Positions 35,461 through 46,917 of a DNA stretch of 64,000 nt are shown here, piece by piece; the first letter of the stretch is position 1, and every line of letters starts with the position of its first letter. Location: assembly GCA_036674765.1 (NCBI GenBank), contig JARVKI010000082.1, positions 62,001 to 126,000 of the forward strand, read 5' to 3'. Below the pieces are notes generated by a model that saw only the letters and a program-made list of their open reading frames with translations, searched no databases and was not told the DNA's origin. Source of the stretch: Seiridium cupressi. Taxonomy: Eukaryota; Ascomycota; Sordariomycetes; Amphisphaeriales; Sporocadaceae. A program made the translations under genes and the position numbers.

Positions 35461-35960
35461 TGGTACGAAACGAGGAGAGCAGCACTCGAGAATGTAAGGA
35501 CTCTTTCCAGGTTCCTTGCCCATGTCATCGGTACAATCTCAAGCAAGATCTTACAGCCAAGAGAAAATCTTCCTTTGCTAGACATGTTCAGTGGCAGGTA
35601 GGTTGATGACAATGAAGTCCGCCGATTAGAGCGTGCGCTCCTGCTACCAGCGGACAAGATGGCTCTGAAAACATGATCGAGTCGCACAATGATCTGTCTC
35701 TTGTGCCAGTCGATCCGACTTACCCACTCGGCAGTCGGAAAGTCATCAACGAAAGAGCTGGGGTTCAGTAAGTAGAGACCGCTATGAGCCCCTAGCAATA
35801 CAAGCGTTGGATCTTGCAAGGTATCGACGGGTTACACGGCCCTACCCTCGCTCTCTCGGTATTGCCCTGGCGATCATTGATGCCTCGTGGATATTGTTGT
35901 CCTTGGTGAGCACAGCCGTATGCACGCCGCCGCGGGCTAGCTGAACCCCAAGAATTAGCA
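35461..35960 (-). pseudogene. Unrecognised coding-like fragment
   Basis: Two open minus-strand stretches look protein-like: LARGGVHTAVLTKDNNIHEA (upstream, stops at a TAG near 35837) and, in another frame from 35819, DPTLVLLGAHSGLYLLNPSS and FPTAEWVSRIDWHKRQIIV. They may be pieces of one decayed gene. The family is not recognised and no splice model joins them cleanly. Confidence 0.25.
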
Positions 35961-36836
35961 TCCTAGTTGTCTACATTGCAACCATACTTGGATAAGTGCC
36001 CCAATAGTGCAGCACAATTGAGAACGTGGATATACACTGGTAAATTCATGGTTCTAAACTTTATAATCCATTAAGAACTCTGGGAAAAGTCTTTCTATAC
36101 GCAAATCTCGAGGTTTTAGGTATTCAAAATGGAAACTTCAATGTCGGTAAGTCTCCTTTTCTTTCCTTGTTTTTCCTGATGACCATTAATTCCGTTGATA
36201 ACCAATCAATTCGCACAGTAGTTGATCACTATGAGTCATCATGAGCCATTCTGAATCCTTTATCAAACGTTTTCACGATTCACTATGATTCACTCCCTGG
36301 TTCGCCTGAGTAGGGCTAGGTTCTCAATTGCATCATACAACATTGTTCCCGCATGAGACTTTCACAATCTTAGTCAATACAGGTGAGCATTTAGCAGTAC
36401 CCATCCAAGATGAAGCCCTCGTAATGGGTGTAAAAGTGGATCGTCAGCTATAGTATCCACAATATAATCCCAACATGCGCTATCCACTACAGTTCTGCTG
36501 GTAGAAAACAGAACATCTGGATACGTCCGAGAAACACTGGCAATAGAGAGGCGTCAAGATACCTGAGAACTCTGTCTATTTCTTCCCGCTATTGGCAGCA
36601 AGTTAAAGGTAGCCACCTCTCTGCGGGCCATTACTGAGGTGAGAACATCCAGCTAAGGAGAAGATCTTGCACAGCGTTGGAGGGCTTCTGTTCTCAGAAA
36701 TGTCACGACGAAATCCGATTTATACTAATGAATAGTACTGCGTGAGGGTTAAAGATGGTTTATCGTTCGTTATTGTTCTGCCGTCAATTCTCATTGCTCT
36801 CGCGAGGGCATCACGAAGCAAGTGACCCATAATCAG
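35961..36836. other. AT-rich intergenic region
   Basis: This stretch has many near-repeated GATTCACTATGA / CATGAG words near 36.2-36.3 kb but no gene. It may hold the 3' region of the REI1-like gene. Confidence 0.4.
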
Positions 36837-37850
36837 CTACCCATTTGACCTCCCTGGCACGTCGTTGACGAAATGCTTCATGAGCGTCTTATTTCCCTTT
36901 CTCTCGACCCGGCTCCTCATCCACTGCTCAGTCCGTCTCTGTTTATCCAACTGCTTCTTCTGCGTCGCCAGTACGGCCCTCTGTTCATGCACCGGCAGAT
37001 GAATCAGTTGCTGCCGGTCTTCCTGGCGCAAGTCGCTGAGTTGATTGCCGACAGCTACGCCGCGCCTGTCGACCCTCGACAAGATCCGCTCCTCCGACGG
37101 TGTGACGGCGCCTTCGCTGAGCGTAGGGCTATTTTGCTCGTTGTGCGGAGAGGATGATGGTATTGGAAGGCCCTGCTGCTGTGACGATTCGCTGACAGGT
37201 CGGGATGCGCGTGGGGCCCGATATGAGCGCTCAGCGAGCACCTTGCCCGAGGGCAGACGAACAAAGCCCCTGTCAACTTGAAGCAGCTGCGGATGGCCTT
37301 GAACTGCCGCTTCCTGTTTGCTCGGGTCGCTCTGGATGTCGTCATTATCGTCGCGACCCTCGCCACTATCGCTGCCAGCCAGATCGTAGAAATCGCGAAA
37401 CTCGGAGTCTTGATGGGCCACGTCGAACCTGCAGTGTCCTTTGTCACGCATATGTGACTGAACGGCCTCGCGACTGGCTTTCTGTGATCCACAATACAGA
37501 CACTCGCAGTAGCTAAAGATGGCAAGATGGAAGTAGCCCACCAGAGTTTCCAAGTCCACGATTAGGTGCTGCCTGTTTGGTATAAATAGTCCATGCCCCT
37601 TCGCCATGTGCTCCAGATTCGCGTCGAACTCGGAGAGGGTGAGGTTGCAGAATATGCATTGTGATGTGTTCCATTCAAGTGTCGTCGCTAGCTCCTCTCT
37701 TTGTGCGTCCTCCTCATTCGACGTACTTGTACCGCTGCTCAAATGCTGGCTAACGGGTGAGTTCCAATTCATGTTGCTTGGATTGGTAAACTGATCAGTC
37801 ATTACTGACAAGTTTCGATCGACGCACGTCTTAGAGAACTGGAAGTCCAC
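36837..37850 (-). CDS. REI1-like C2H2 zinc-finger protein
   Basis: This is a single exon of 337 aa (or 321 from the second Met at 37802). Residues about 64-150 form the REI1/ZNF622-type C2H2 pair: CIFCNLTLSEFDANLEHMAK with GHGLFIPN, then CLYCGSQKASREAVQSHMRD with KGHC and FYDLAG. In Rei1 this module works in cytosolic 60S ribosome maturation. Here the usual N-terminal J-domain or first finger is absent and the C-terminal 150 residues are low-complexity, Ser/Gln/Arg-rich. It is thus a shorter relative, like fungal regulators of this finger type, and its role is not known. The start is ambiguous; 37850 is the longest choice. Confidence 0.75.
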   Translation of the reverse strand: MDFQFSKTCVDRNLSVMTDQFTNPSNMNWNSPVSQHLSSGTSTSNEEDAQREELATTLEWNTSQCIFCNLTLSEFDANLEHMAKGHGLFIPNRQHLIVDLETLVGYFHLAIFSYCECLYCGSQKASREAVQSHMRDKGHCRFDVAHQDSEFRDFYDLAGSDSGEGRDDNDDIQSDPSKQEAAVQGHPQLLQVDRGFVRLPSGKVLAERSYRAPRASRPVSESSQQQGLPIPSSSPHNEQNSPTLSEGAVTPSEERILSRVDRRGVAVGNQLSDLRQEDRQQLIHLPVHEQRAVLATQKKQLDKQRRTEQWMRSRVERKGNKTLMKHFVNDVPGRSNG

Positions 37851-38537
37851 GAGGATAACAGTATAGTTATAGCTGTTTTGGTATGACTTCTATCCACTAT
37901 GGTTGGTTGGCTGCGCCTAAAATTAGCGGACCTGGATTTCGGACAGACCTCCATTTGAAGCGTAGCGCCCGCTCGCCTAGCAACTTACCTGGTTGAATGG
38001 ATAATGAGTCAAAATGACGCGGCAACTATAGAAACCTCTGTCATTACAAAACTAGCACATCAAGTTGCTAGTCATAGTATAAGCCAAAACATCATTGCAT
38101 CCCTATCTTGTGCCGTGAAACTAAGCTTACCATTATCCATCTCATATTGCGCGCCTAATTGGCAATTAGTCCATGTACCACATAGTCCAGCTGAACAAGG
38201 GTATTGCTCTAGTCAGTTTCCTGCCACGAGAGACACCCTCATAATCGTCTTCCACTTCTCTTCTCTCTGATCGTCTGTCGCTTTTCAACTTTGCCTTCAC
38301 TATTAATTCTCGTTATACCACTAGCTGCACCAAAGTCACTTGTTTAGTATACTTTTACTCCAATTCATCCCAATTGGGTATGAAAATTGCTCAACATGCA
38401 TGACCACGTTCCGCAATTCACCTCATAATATACCTTTGAAGATAAAGCAAACGTTGAGTATTCCACTGTAGGTCGTCCAAGGTTCGATACGTCTTCAAAT
38501 GAGTCAAGATATTCTTTCTAACCCTGGACTTGGTCCA
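37851..38537. other. Intergenic region
   Basis: The promoter of the REI1-like gene lies at the left. The rest is AT-rich and carries no coding signal. Confidence 0.45.
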
Positions 38538-39015
38538 TTACACTGCCACTCGCAAATGCTGGTCAATCAAGCTCCATTTCTGGATGAGCGCGCTTCTAAT
38601 GTCTCTTGAGAGTATCCTCTCGCCCGAAAGCCCTTGTACGATTACAAGCAGCACACATAGGAACTGCAACTTTCCGAATACCTCGGGATGCCTTGCCGGT
38701 TGATGTCGTTCCACTAAATCGCGCGGCGTAGCACATCTGCACGCGCAACCATCTATATCGCAGAGAATGGGATTTGTATGCGTGATCATGTGCTTACTGA
38801 TCACACCTATCAGCTGTGGCGACGAAGACTACCCAGAGTAAGCTGAGGACATGGGAAACTTACTTCATGTCGCATTGGCGGATGAAAACTTGAGTGCAAT
38901 CACTTTCGCAACAATGGAATTGGTGATAGTCATGGCGCTGTGGGGAATATCTGAGGTCTTGACTCTCGGGTAATGATCTTGCTGGTGTCGAGTGGTTATG
39001 GCTACTGGAAGTCGC
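38538..39015 (-). CDS. Two-finger C2H2 protein, small or partial
   Basis: Two exons can be joined: one ending at 38874 and one from 38796 to the stop at 38538. The join creates a classical finger, C-x4-C-x12-H-x3-H (CESDCTQVFIRQCD with MNKHMITH), directly followed by a second (CDIDGCACRCATPRDLVERH, then ARHP). The THTNP linker between them is typical. The segment upstream (SLPESQDLRYSPQRHDYHQF) is open but has no start codon in frame, so a further 5' exon is missing or lost; a possible acceptor lies near 39018. The hydrophobic tail after the second finger looks random. It may be a fragment. Confidence 0.5.
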
Positions 39016-39084
39016 TGTACTTATTCGTATTTATTGAGACTCATTACTAGCATATTCTGACAAAGTATGACAAGTCAATACTGA

Positions 39085-40440
39085 TTAAGACAAGCTTGCG
39101 AAGGGCTTCAGTGACTGCTGGCTTGACTCAGATGTTTCTTTGACTTCGTTTAAATCTTTGGTCTCCCTGAGCCATGATTCAATTTCAACTTGTTGGCTTA
39201 GTTCAGCGGGGTGGTCAAGGACCATCTGATCGAGATCTCCGTCTAAATCATTGTAAGAAAGCCTTGAAGAACACTAAAGCTATTGATCTGGGAATCATAA
39301 ACAATTGCTGTTCTTCGCTAGTTTCACGCCAAGAGACAATATGCGGTTTTCCCGATTGGTGGTGTGACAGAACAGGTTTGAGCATACCCTCAAGTTTATT
39401 GTTGTTCACCTCTTGGGAGAACCATCCTTTCGGAGAGTGCTGATAGTTCCAGATCAACCCTCTCAGTCCAAAAGCTTCGGGAAGTGGCTTGTCATTTAGA
39501 TCCGGGGCTTTGAGCGGTATACTCAAGTTCTTTTCGTGACCATAGTGAGATTCATCCAGAAAGTTCAGCAATATCGATAGCAGTTCCCATGGAGATTGTC
39601 TTCCGATCTCGATGAAAATTTGAGGACAATCGGCCATGTGGCTCAGAAATACCAGTCTGACGTAGACATAAGGCAGAATATTAAGATCATCATATCGCTG
39701 GAGGACAACTTGGTCAGTTTCTCTCGCTATATTTATGGCATGGCGTAAGATGGTCAATTCCGGTACGTCCAAGTCCCGATATTGCGATGTTACGTTTGGC
39801 CAAGTCCAAAGCGGGCTTCCAGGTCCTCCTCGTTGAGACTTGTCGTTTGACGTGTACTTCTCGGTCAAAATTTTCATAAACGGATTCCCAGGATCGCCAT
39901 AACCTAGAACAGAGTTCGCCCCTATGGTTGCAGTATAGTAACTACTGGATATTATGCGGGGAGGACGATGACCTAACCAGGTATCAGCCATTGATCTGAT
40001 TCATGCCGATTTTAGAATCCAAGGAAGCAATAAATTCATTACAGACGTGGGTGTAGGAGTCCGTATCAGTTCCCCGAAAAAGACTTGGATATAATCGTAT
40101 AAATCCTGTGTCGATCTTATGAATTTGGCGTTTGTCGCATGGCGTTGTCGAAGCCGAAAGCCAAAGAAACACTCATCTAAGTGGGGGGCCAGGGGCAGTT
40201 GTTCTCGATTGCTACTTAAAGTAAGATATGAAACTTTAAAGTGCCGATGACAACTTTCCAACCGGAGTCCAAGATTGAAAGTCAAATATTGTTACCGTAA
40301 GGTCATAACTTGATTGGGTATCTGGTTCTATCCGTACAATCCATCAAATAGATGAGAGATTCCCAGACTTACAGATTACTGCCCTTCCATCAACTTCTCA
40401 ATCGACACTTTCAAAAGTCATGATGCCTACTGGTCATTTC
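39085..40440 (-). pseudogene. Decayed gene of unknown family, many frame breaks
   Basis: The largest piece is the frame from 39991 (WLGHRPPRIISSSYYTATIG, ANSVLGYGDPGNPFMKILTE, PYVYVRLVFLSHMADCPQIF, PEAFGLRGLIWNYQHSPKGW). It stops at TGA just before a neighbouring frame continues (YNDLDGDLDQMVLDHPAELS) to 39085; one extra base near 39249 explains this. Upstream, DECFFGFRLRQRH and LYDYIQVFF pass into a second frame near 40080 (DTDSYTHVCNEFIASLDSKI) and back near 39991. Further 5' VRIEPDTQSSYDL and FDFQSWTPVGKLSS are interrupted by TGA and TAA. At least five lesions in 1.3 kb show real decay. I do not recognise the family. Confidence 0.6.
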
Positions 40441-41434
40441 AATTCGCACAAGCCTAACACAACCTTCGCGTGTCTCAAGCGGTATGCAACATGCTCTGGG
40501 TTTTTTCTTTCATATTCATAAAAGACTTACCACCATAAACTTACCCCGACTGGGAGACCAGAGCCACGAAACCGTAGGCTCGACGGCGCGTTGCGGATCC
40601 CCCCCCTCACCAGGCTCAAGACCAGTCCCAAGGGTAGAATGTGCAGTCGCTTCTAAATCTAGACAACCACCAATGAAGAAAGATCTTCTTGGAGTAGGAT
40701 CAAAACTCTGGAATCATAATTAGGAGTTGACAGGAAAGTGGTATTGCGACTTTATGGGAGCACGGATATCTTAGATTCGAATTTTCCTTCGATTTAAGCT
40801 TCGCTCTGAATCCGTTTTTAAATCCATGCAGGCTGTAACTTGTTTCGTTGTACGTGACGTGACGTTATGTTATGATATAAGAAGGCCTTCTTGCCCATGC
40901 CATTCTCGTCGGTCTGAGGGCGGCGCGTCTAGATAAACATGGCCAGACCGCTCGGCACGAGGCTCTATAAGCTTAGTCAAATCACCAAGTCTACCATTTG
41001 ACCCAAGTAGGTTGACAGCTCTGTTCGCCGTAGCGATACGTGTAATCGAAATGGTTTTGCCGGTAGACAATGCGCTTGTCAGATCTTTAGCCATGTCGTT
41101 AGCGGTACCTAGAATCCTTCAACTATATAGAATGGAATCATCTTGAGACATAATTGGCCGGTCTTCGTTGAGTAAATTTTCCCTTTCAGGACTGTCCCCA
41201 ACACGAAGCGGATGGTAGTCCGCTAGCATAGATATCACAGTCCTACTCGGCGCAGGGCCAGAAAAGGATCGTCAGTTGCAACATGACAGAGAGATGGACG
41301 CAACCGTCGATGATTTAACGAACTATATATTTTCACCGGAATAAAGCAGGAGTAGTTTCAAAATAAACTTGCTTTCGGCAGATTACCGCAACAACAATCT
41401 TCACACACTATCAAATATAATTATAATCCTCAAC
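40441..41434. other. Intergenic region upstream of the small secreted protein
   Basis: An open minus-strand frame of 74 codons at 40870-41094 has no motif or clear promoter and is not called. The rest is AT-rich promoter DNA. Confidence 0.4.
41324..41330 (+). promoter_or_regulatory. Probable TATA box of the small secreted protein gene
   Basis: TATATAT lies 105 bp upstream of the start at 41435, in a plausible core-promoter position. It is the clearest TATA on the plus strand in this area. Confidence 0.4.
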
Positions 41435-41972
41435 ATGAAATTCTCAACCATTACCGTGACGCTTGCTGCGACTTCCCGCACCCTCGCAATGCCATCTTCC
41501 GATAGGTTTGTCTCGACTTTCTCTTACTACCGATCTACCTCTGCTTTGCATTCCGCTAATGTTCCCCTATAACCCTCGAGACACCCTGCCTTCCGCGTTG
41601 CGGAGCCTTAAGCGTGATACGTCGGGTACCGGCTTCGCCCATCTGGGTTCAGACAATGTGCTCCGGTCCTTCAACGCACACATGGAGGTTGTTGACTCTG
41701 TATCCCTATCTAGCCGCTCCCCAACCATCGAGGACCGCAGCCCTAGCATTGACATCCTCTCCGAAATTAGCACGGCACGCTCTCGTTCTCTTGACCAGAC
41801 CCTGAAACCGCGCGCGATTTCTGATGGTGTGACCGAGAAGCGGCAGACGCAGAGCTGCGTTTCTGAGTTCTGCCCTGACGACGCGTTTTGTCAGCGTCTA
41901 AGTATATATGGGTATAATTGCTCAAGCTTTCTGTTGGTTACGGATCAAATTGGAAACTGTCAGACTTTCTGA
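41435..41972 (+). CDS. Small secreted cysteine-rich protein with Kex2 sites
   Basis: The model is exon 1 at 41435-41505, intron 41506-41605 and exon 2 at 41606-41972, 145 aa. A signal peptide (MKFSTITVTLAATSRTLAMP) is followed by SLKR, a Ser/Asp-rich pro-region with no cysteine, and EKR. The C-terminal 42 residues carry all five cysteines (SC, EFC, AFC, YNC, GNC). Lys-Arg before both the pro-region and the C-terminal part is the Kex2 processing signal of fungal secretory precursors. A mature disulphide-bonded peptide of about 42 residues is therefore likely; its role is unknown and no toxin or effector family is recognised. The acceptor (GAG before 41606) was chosen because it keeps the frame. 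An odd cysteine number suggests either a dimer or a free thiol. Confidence 0.6.
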
Positions 41973-42929
41973 AATGACGTAGGGGGCCATAATATGACCT
42001 GAACACCAAAGTAGACGCAAAACGTTGAATATAAGGTTTGAGGTTTAAGATAGAGTCTGTTTAGATACTCATCGACTATCAAGATCATCACCCCAATTTG
42101 TTTAGCCTCTGCATGGGAAGTATTTGAACAGCGCCAATTCATATGTAATGCATGTGTGTATATTGTGCACAGAGACCATGCCGTGGAACGTGCCGGCTTC
42201 TGCGGCGAGCCTTTGATGCAACACCACCGGACCCGCTGCATTAGCATGTGCGTCGTGTTAAGCGATCTTGTGCTGCCATATATTGAACGTTATTCTTGGG
42301 ATGGTCAAGAATAACTCACGCCGTAGTACTGCATCGCAGCGGTCTTTCTCATTGAGCTTGGCATATAAAGGATTGGGATCAAGTAGTGATATTGATCACT
42401 CATGCTTGTGTAACTACCTAATTTCCGAAATGTATAGGGATTATTCGTCCCACTGTCCAAAATTCTTCTAACAACGCCGGCAACTCATAATGCCTCAACT
42501 CAAGCAATGCCACATTTCGTCCGTCTTCGCTGATTGATCCAATATGAGTTACACCAAAAAGACTGCAATTGTAGCCGCAACACCAATGCGCCATAAGACC
42601 AGGACTATGATAACAAACACCGTAAACGCGAGATAAAAGGCAATATGAAAACCAAAATATCCTCCGTACCTTTGTATCCTTCCAGACCTACTACAGAGAA
42701 TATTCCCCTGTAGATAGGCTACGTAACTTTTTCTTTCGTTGTGCATCGCCGTCGACACTGATGCGGTTTCGCCCTCGCTATGCGCGTAACCAGAAATAGA
42801 AACAAAGAGGTTGTCTGATATATATACCAAGAAAAGGAGACGAGAAAAGAGAAGTGTAGCCGGTGTCTATTGTATTTGTTCATACTGGTTGGTGACGCAA
42901 AAAGATGCCATTTTCGACTAGCCATCGTG
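41973..42929. other. Convergent intergenic region
   Basis: This lies between the small secreted gene and the 3' end of the glutamine-rich regulator. No gene or repeat is visible. Confidence 0.45.
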
Positions 42930-45332
42930 CTATCTCAGACCTGTGAAATCCATTTCCGATCCCAGGGAATTGATGCCCAGGCTGTTCATGCCGACGTGAT
43001 CAGAATTGGTCCGCTGGAGAGCATGGAATTCGCCTACGGTCCGAGGTATTTGTGGTGGTTGCTGTTGCTGCTGTTGATGCATGGTGAAACTGTTCGATCG
43101 CTGAGGTGGTTGTCGGTGTAATATGTTGTTCATCAGGTTCTGTGCCATGCCTCCATTCACATGATTATACCCTTGTGCGTGACCAGGCGTCTGCTGTTGA
43201 GGATTTAACCCTGCTATGTTTTGTTGCTGACCCATCGTTTGTCCAAGCTGGTTGTGCATCGAGTTTTGCATCTGGCCATGCATAGCGTGGTTGTGCGGAA
43301 AGGCCGATTGTTGAATGCCTTGCTGCTGGAAGCCCTGGTGCTGCCGCTGTTGTTGTTGTTGTTGTTGTTGTTGATGCGGCAATTGCTGGCTTAGGTGTCC
43401 AGATTGTGCTAGAGTCGGCTGTTGAGATGGGCCCATGGAACTCATAATGTCCGGGATAGAATTGTACTCTGTCATGTGCTGATAGTCGACATTGCCAGGC
43501 GACATGACGGTAGGCGAGCTAGTGGCCATGGGAAAAGGGGAGTTCAGGTCCGCATTTGGGGCCGTACCATTGGAACTGCCGGAGTCGTTGGCAATCTCAT
43601 CAACCCGAGGCACCGTGGCGGGGGTGTAAGGCTCTGGCTTGAAATGCTGCTCGGATTTGAAGTCGGCCATGACTGGTGGTTGGGCCATGCCAGCATTACC
43701 AAACCCATCAAAGATGTCGATGTTGCAGATATTATCCGGTACCCGCTGCAGAAGAGGGTTGGCGAGGCGTGGCAACGTCTCGTGGACCTTGCTCAGTAGC
43801 AGAGGCAGGAAATGATGCTCACCACCACGAAGGACCGAGACCATTTGGAGGAGAGACTGGAGTTGCTGCTGGGGCGTAATACTAAAAGGGTCACCGGACG
43901 ACGGCAGCATGGCCAAGACATCCGCCAGGTTGCAAGAGATGTCCAAAAGTTTGGCGGCCAGGGGCACGCCCAGCAGTTCAGTGCTCTGAGTTGAGAATTG
44001 CGATGTGATTGACGCAAGATCACGGGACATCTCAATTGGATACTGCAAGGACATGTCGTCGCTGCCAGGAGACATGCCATTCTGAACGCTCAAGTTCCAG
44101 GCCACCGTCTTGAGCCACGACTGGTTGGCGCGTATGTCCGAATCGGCACCGTACGGCAGATGAATTTCGGCCAGCTGCTTCTGCAGAGCGACCAAGTACG
44201 AAGGTGTCCATTCGCTGCGGGTCTTGTTCCACAGAAGCATGAATGTGTCGTCGAAGGGTCTGAACAAGTTGACAAGCAGTACGTGGTTGTTCAATTGATG
44301 GCCGAGAGGGTCAGTAGGGTCGTCGGCAAGTGTCGGTGGGTTGATCGATGCGGGTAGCGACATGGGCCGTCCGTATTTCAGTGCATACGCCCTGGAGAAA
44401 ATTAGTGACCGCGACGTTCAAAATAATGAGGAGACGCACCGTTCGGTGATGAACAACTGCCAGTATAGGCGACGCCTTCTGGAGCCCTCGACTGTGTCAA
44501 ACTGCATATATTTGTCCTCCTGCGTCATGCCTATCATATGCGCGAGCGTAGTGGCCTCCCGCAAATGGTACCAGGCCTTGTCGTGCATTTCAAGAGCGTA
44601 GTAACACCCGAAGAGGAAGTAGCTGGTGCATAGACTGTTGAGAGTTGGCGTTTCAGTGTAGTCGTAGCCCTTTCGTACCCGAATTGCCTCCTCCATCAGC
44701 AGTTGGCTCGAAGTGATGTTGGCCCCGGGATGTTCGAAGAGCGGGTCGCCGCCGGGTACCATGAAACCTGGCTGCAGGAGCATAAAAGCGCTGAGCGACG
44801 ACAGCATGCAGTAGGTGTCGAGGCTTTGGTCTATGTAGAGGACTTGTTGTTCTAACCGCTGGCGGCTTAGGATGGGCATGATCGTGTACATGTTGGCGAA
44901 GAAAAAGTCGATCGCCTCCTTGACCAATTCCGGAGCGAGAATGCCGTGGTTCGGAGCCAAAGAAGGGGCGCATGGCGGACTGGCCATGCCATTGAGACGG
45001 CCCTGTACTTTGGCGGACAGGCTGGTTGCTCGTTGCGTCTCGCGCAATTCGCTGATGACCTTTGCCCTCGAACCCTTAGGCCCCTTCTTCTGAGGAATTG
45101 CATTGTATGTGCAGGTCAGCTGCGCCGAGGAGCAGTTGCGGCAGGGGTTGACGCCATCGCACTTGACTTTGCGGCGATGGCAGGCGTCGCAGGCCCTTTT
45201 CACGGCCGTCGACATGTTGGCAAGTTGGTTGGGGTTCAACGTCGACTTCGATACCACCGTCGGTACGATAGCAACGATGGGCGACGAGGTGATACCTGTC
45301 CTACTCGGGGGTGGACTGGCCTGGATATACAA
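42930..45332 (-). CDS. Zn2Cys6 regulator, glutamine-rich, sugar-regulator type
   Basis: The exons are 45332-44440 and 44391-42930, 784 aa from the first Met (a second Met at about 45215 lies just before the finger). The zinc cluster is C-x2-C-x6-C-x5-C-x2-C-x6-C (CDACHRRKVKCDGVNPCRNC, then C), followed by the QKKGPKGSRAK linker of the MAL-activator/AmyR/SUC1-like group. The fungal regulatory middle domain covers about 130-420 (KEAIDFFFANMYTIMPILSR, RRRRLYWQLFITER-AYALKY). The last 250 residues are Gln/Asn/His/Met-rich with two long Gln runs, probably a transactivation domain. By its linker it may control alpha-glucan or sucrose use; this is inference from relatives. The very long 5' intergenic DNA (5 kb) fits a heavily controlled gene. 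Confidence 0.85.
43348..43373 (-). repeat. CAA-type trinucleotide run (polyglutamine)
   Basis: A TTG run on the plus strand, CAA on the coding minus strand, encodes about nine consecutive Gln in the C-terminal domain of the regulator. Such runs change length easily between strains. Confidence 0.8.
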
Positions 45333-46894
45333 TAGAGTTTTGTGGAATAGAGCACCGACGCCTTACTCCACGGTCCAATTTGCGGAGTGACTGGAGGTGC
45401 AATGGGATGGATGCTCGAGAATGTCGTTAATCGGCCCGTCGTTGTTATCCAGGCGGAGGAATACCATTCATTGGGAAAACGCGGGGGATTGCGCCGTCCG
45501 GGGGCCTGGTTGGGTAACAAGCTTTTCTTCTTCTGCTGCCTGTGCTGTCGCCCTCGCCAAGTCCGGACTGGTGACGAAATGCTCCGAAAGGACTGCTTCC
45601 TGATGCTAAAGAGAGACTGTCGCGAGGCCTTCTCACGACGACAGGTTGAGGGTTACAATACTTGGAAGGACGGACGGGGTGAGAGGGAGGGTGGAAACAT
45701 GGGGCAGATGAGAGAAATGAGCTGGGAAAAGCGCCCACGGACCAGGCGGGACAGGATCATGGACAAACACACACCACCCCATGGCTGAACGAGAGGTGCG
45801 AGTGAGGAGAGGCGACAGACAGAACGGGAATGGGGGAAGAACGGCCCCCGGCATAGTGCGCGAATTGGTGCAAGCTATGAATAATACCGGACCAGGGCCC
45901 AAACAGCCACTAGCCAGACGCAAGATTCCTGTTAGCACAGGTTTCCGCATTACAGTGGGAGAACGCGATCGGCCCAGCGTTGGACTACCCAAAGAGGTAA
46001 TTACAGTACTGGAGAGGTGATCCTGCTCGTGGCTTGGGCGACGAGATTAGGGGGTACTTTGAAACGCGCGTTGATCTGCTGCGAGGCTGCGGTAACGTGG
46101 TACAAAAGGCGCCCATCCAGGATGCCGTCGACACGGTGCCAGAACAGGACCATCGTCACTGTCACACTAACTAGGACTTCCAGACTGGCGCACATGGCAG
46201 GGGTCTTGGGTGCTTGGTGAATGCAGAGGCGGAGCGTTCCCGATACTATTGGTCTTTATTCTCCCCAATTGAAATGCCAGGAGATTCAAGAGCGGCCTGG
46301 GGCCTGGGGCAGATCAGCTTGGCTGCAAGTTGGAATTGCATTACAATGCATAATCTGGGTGGCTGTCAGATGTCAAAAATACGACCGAATTGTCCTCGGG
46401 CTCGTAAAGATGATGACGATGATGCCGCTTGCTCCAGCGAAGCGGTTATATCGAGAAGCCTATGAAACAAAGGCGCTTGTTTCCGTCTACCGCAACTCCT
46501 CGAGCGGCTGGCGCATTGGATGCTTCAATTAGGGTGAACGGTGATCGACCTCGTTCGGCAGGCGGGAGAACCCATGTTCTGCGCGACGTGGACAATGCTG
46601 AGAGACATTGCAAGCCTCGCCTCTGTCCTGGAGGCCTTGCTTAGTGCTCCCGGTTGTAAATAGCACGGATTTGGGCAATGCCTTGGGCCCGAGTCATAGC
46701 CCAAGCAAACACCAACGATCGTGTGACTGCGCGAAGCTCGGTGCTGAGAGAGGCTGTAATAGGCGAGCTCAGGTACTCGATCATTGTTAGACAGTCGTCC
46801 TACCGTCCTCCACAGCATCGACAGAGGCCTGAAGAATAGAGACCAATGGGGTTGTTTTACTGCGGTGTCTACTCGACATGCTGGTCATGGTGAA

Positions 46895-46917
46895 CAGTAC
46901 TGCACTGCACTGTACTG
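46895..46917. repeat. Imperfect palindrome with inner direct repeat
   Basis: CAGTAC and GTACTG arms flank TGCACTGCACT, itself a short direct repeat. It may be a binding site for a dimeric protein or chance. Confidence 0.4.

Noticed and set aside
37055..37525. Long open frames overlapping the REI1-like gene on both strands
   Set aside because: They are other-phase readings of a GC-rich coding exon without domain content.
39190..39240. tRNA-like word (TAGTTCAGCGGGGTGGTCAAGG)
   Set aside because: No acceptor or T-arm pairs with it, and the opposite strand reads as part of the decayed protein gene.
40870..41094. Open minus-strand frame, 74 codons
   Set aside because: Starts ATG but has no signal, domain or splice partner; length is within chance.
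43340..43380. TTG run as an independent satellite
   Set aside because: It is inside the coding exon of the glutamine-rich regulator and reads as polyglutamine.
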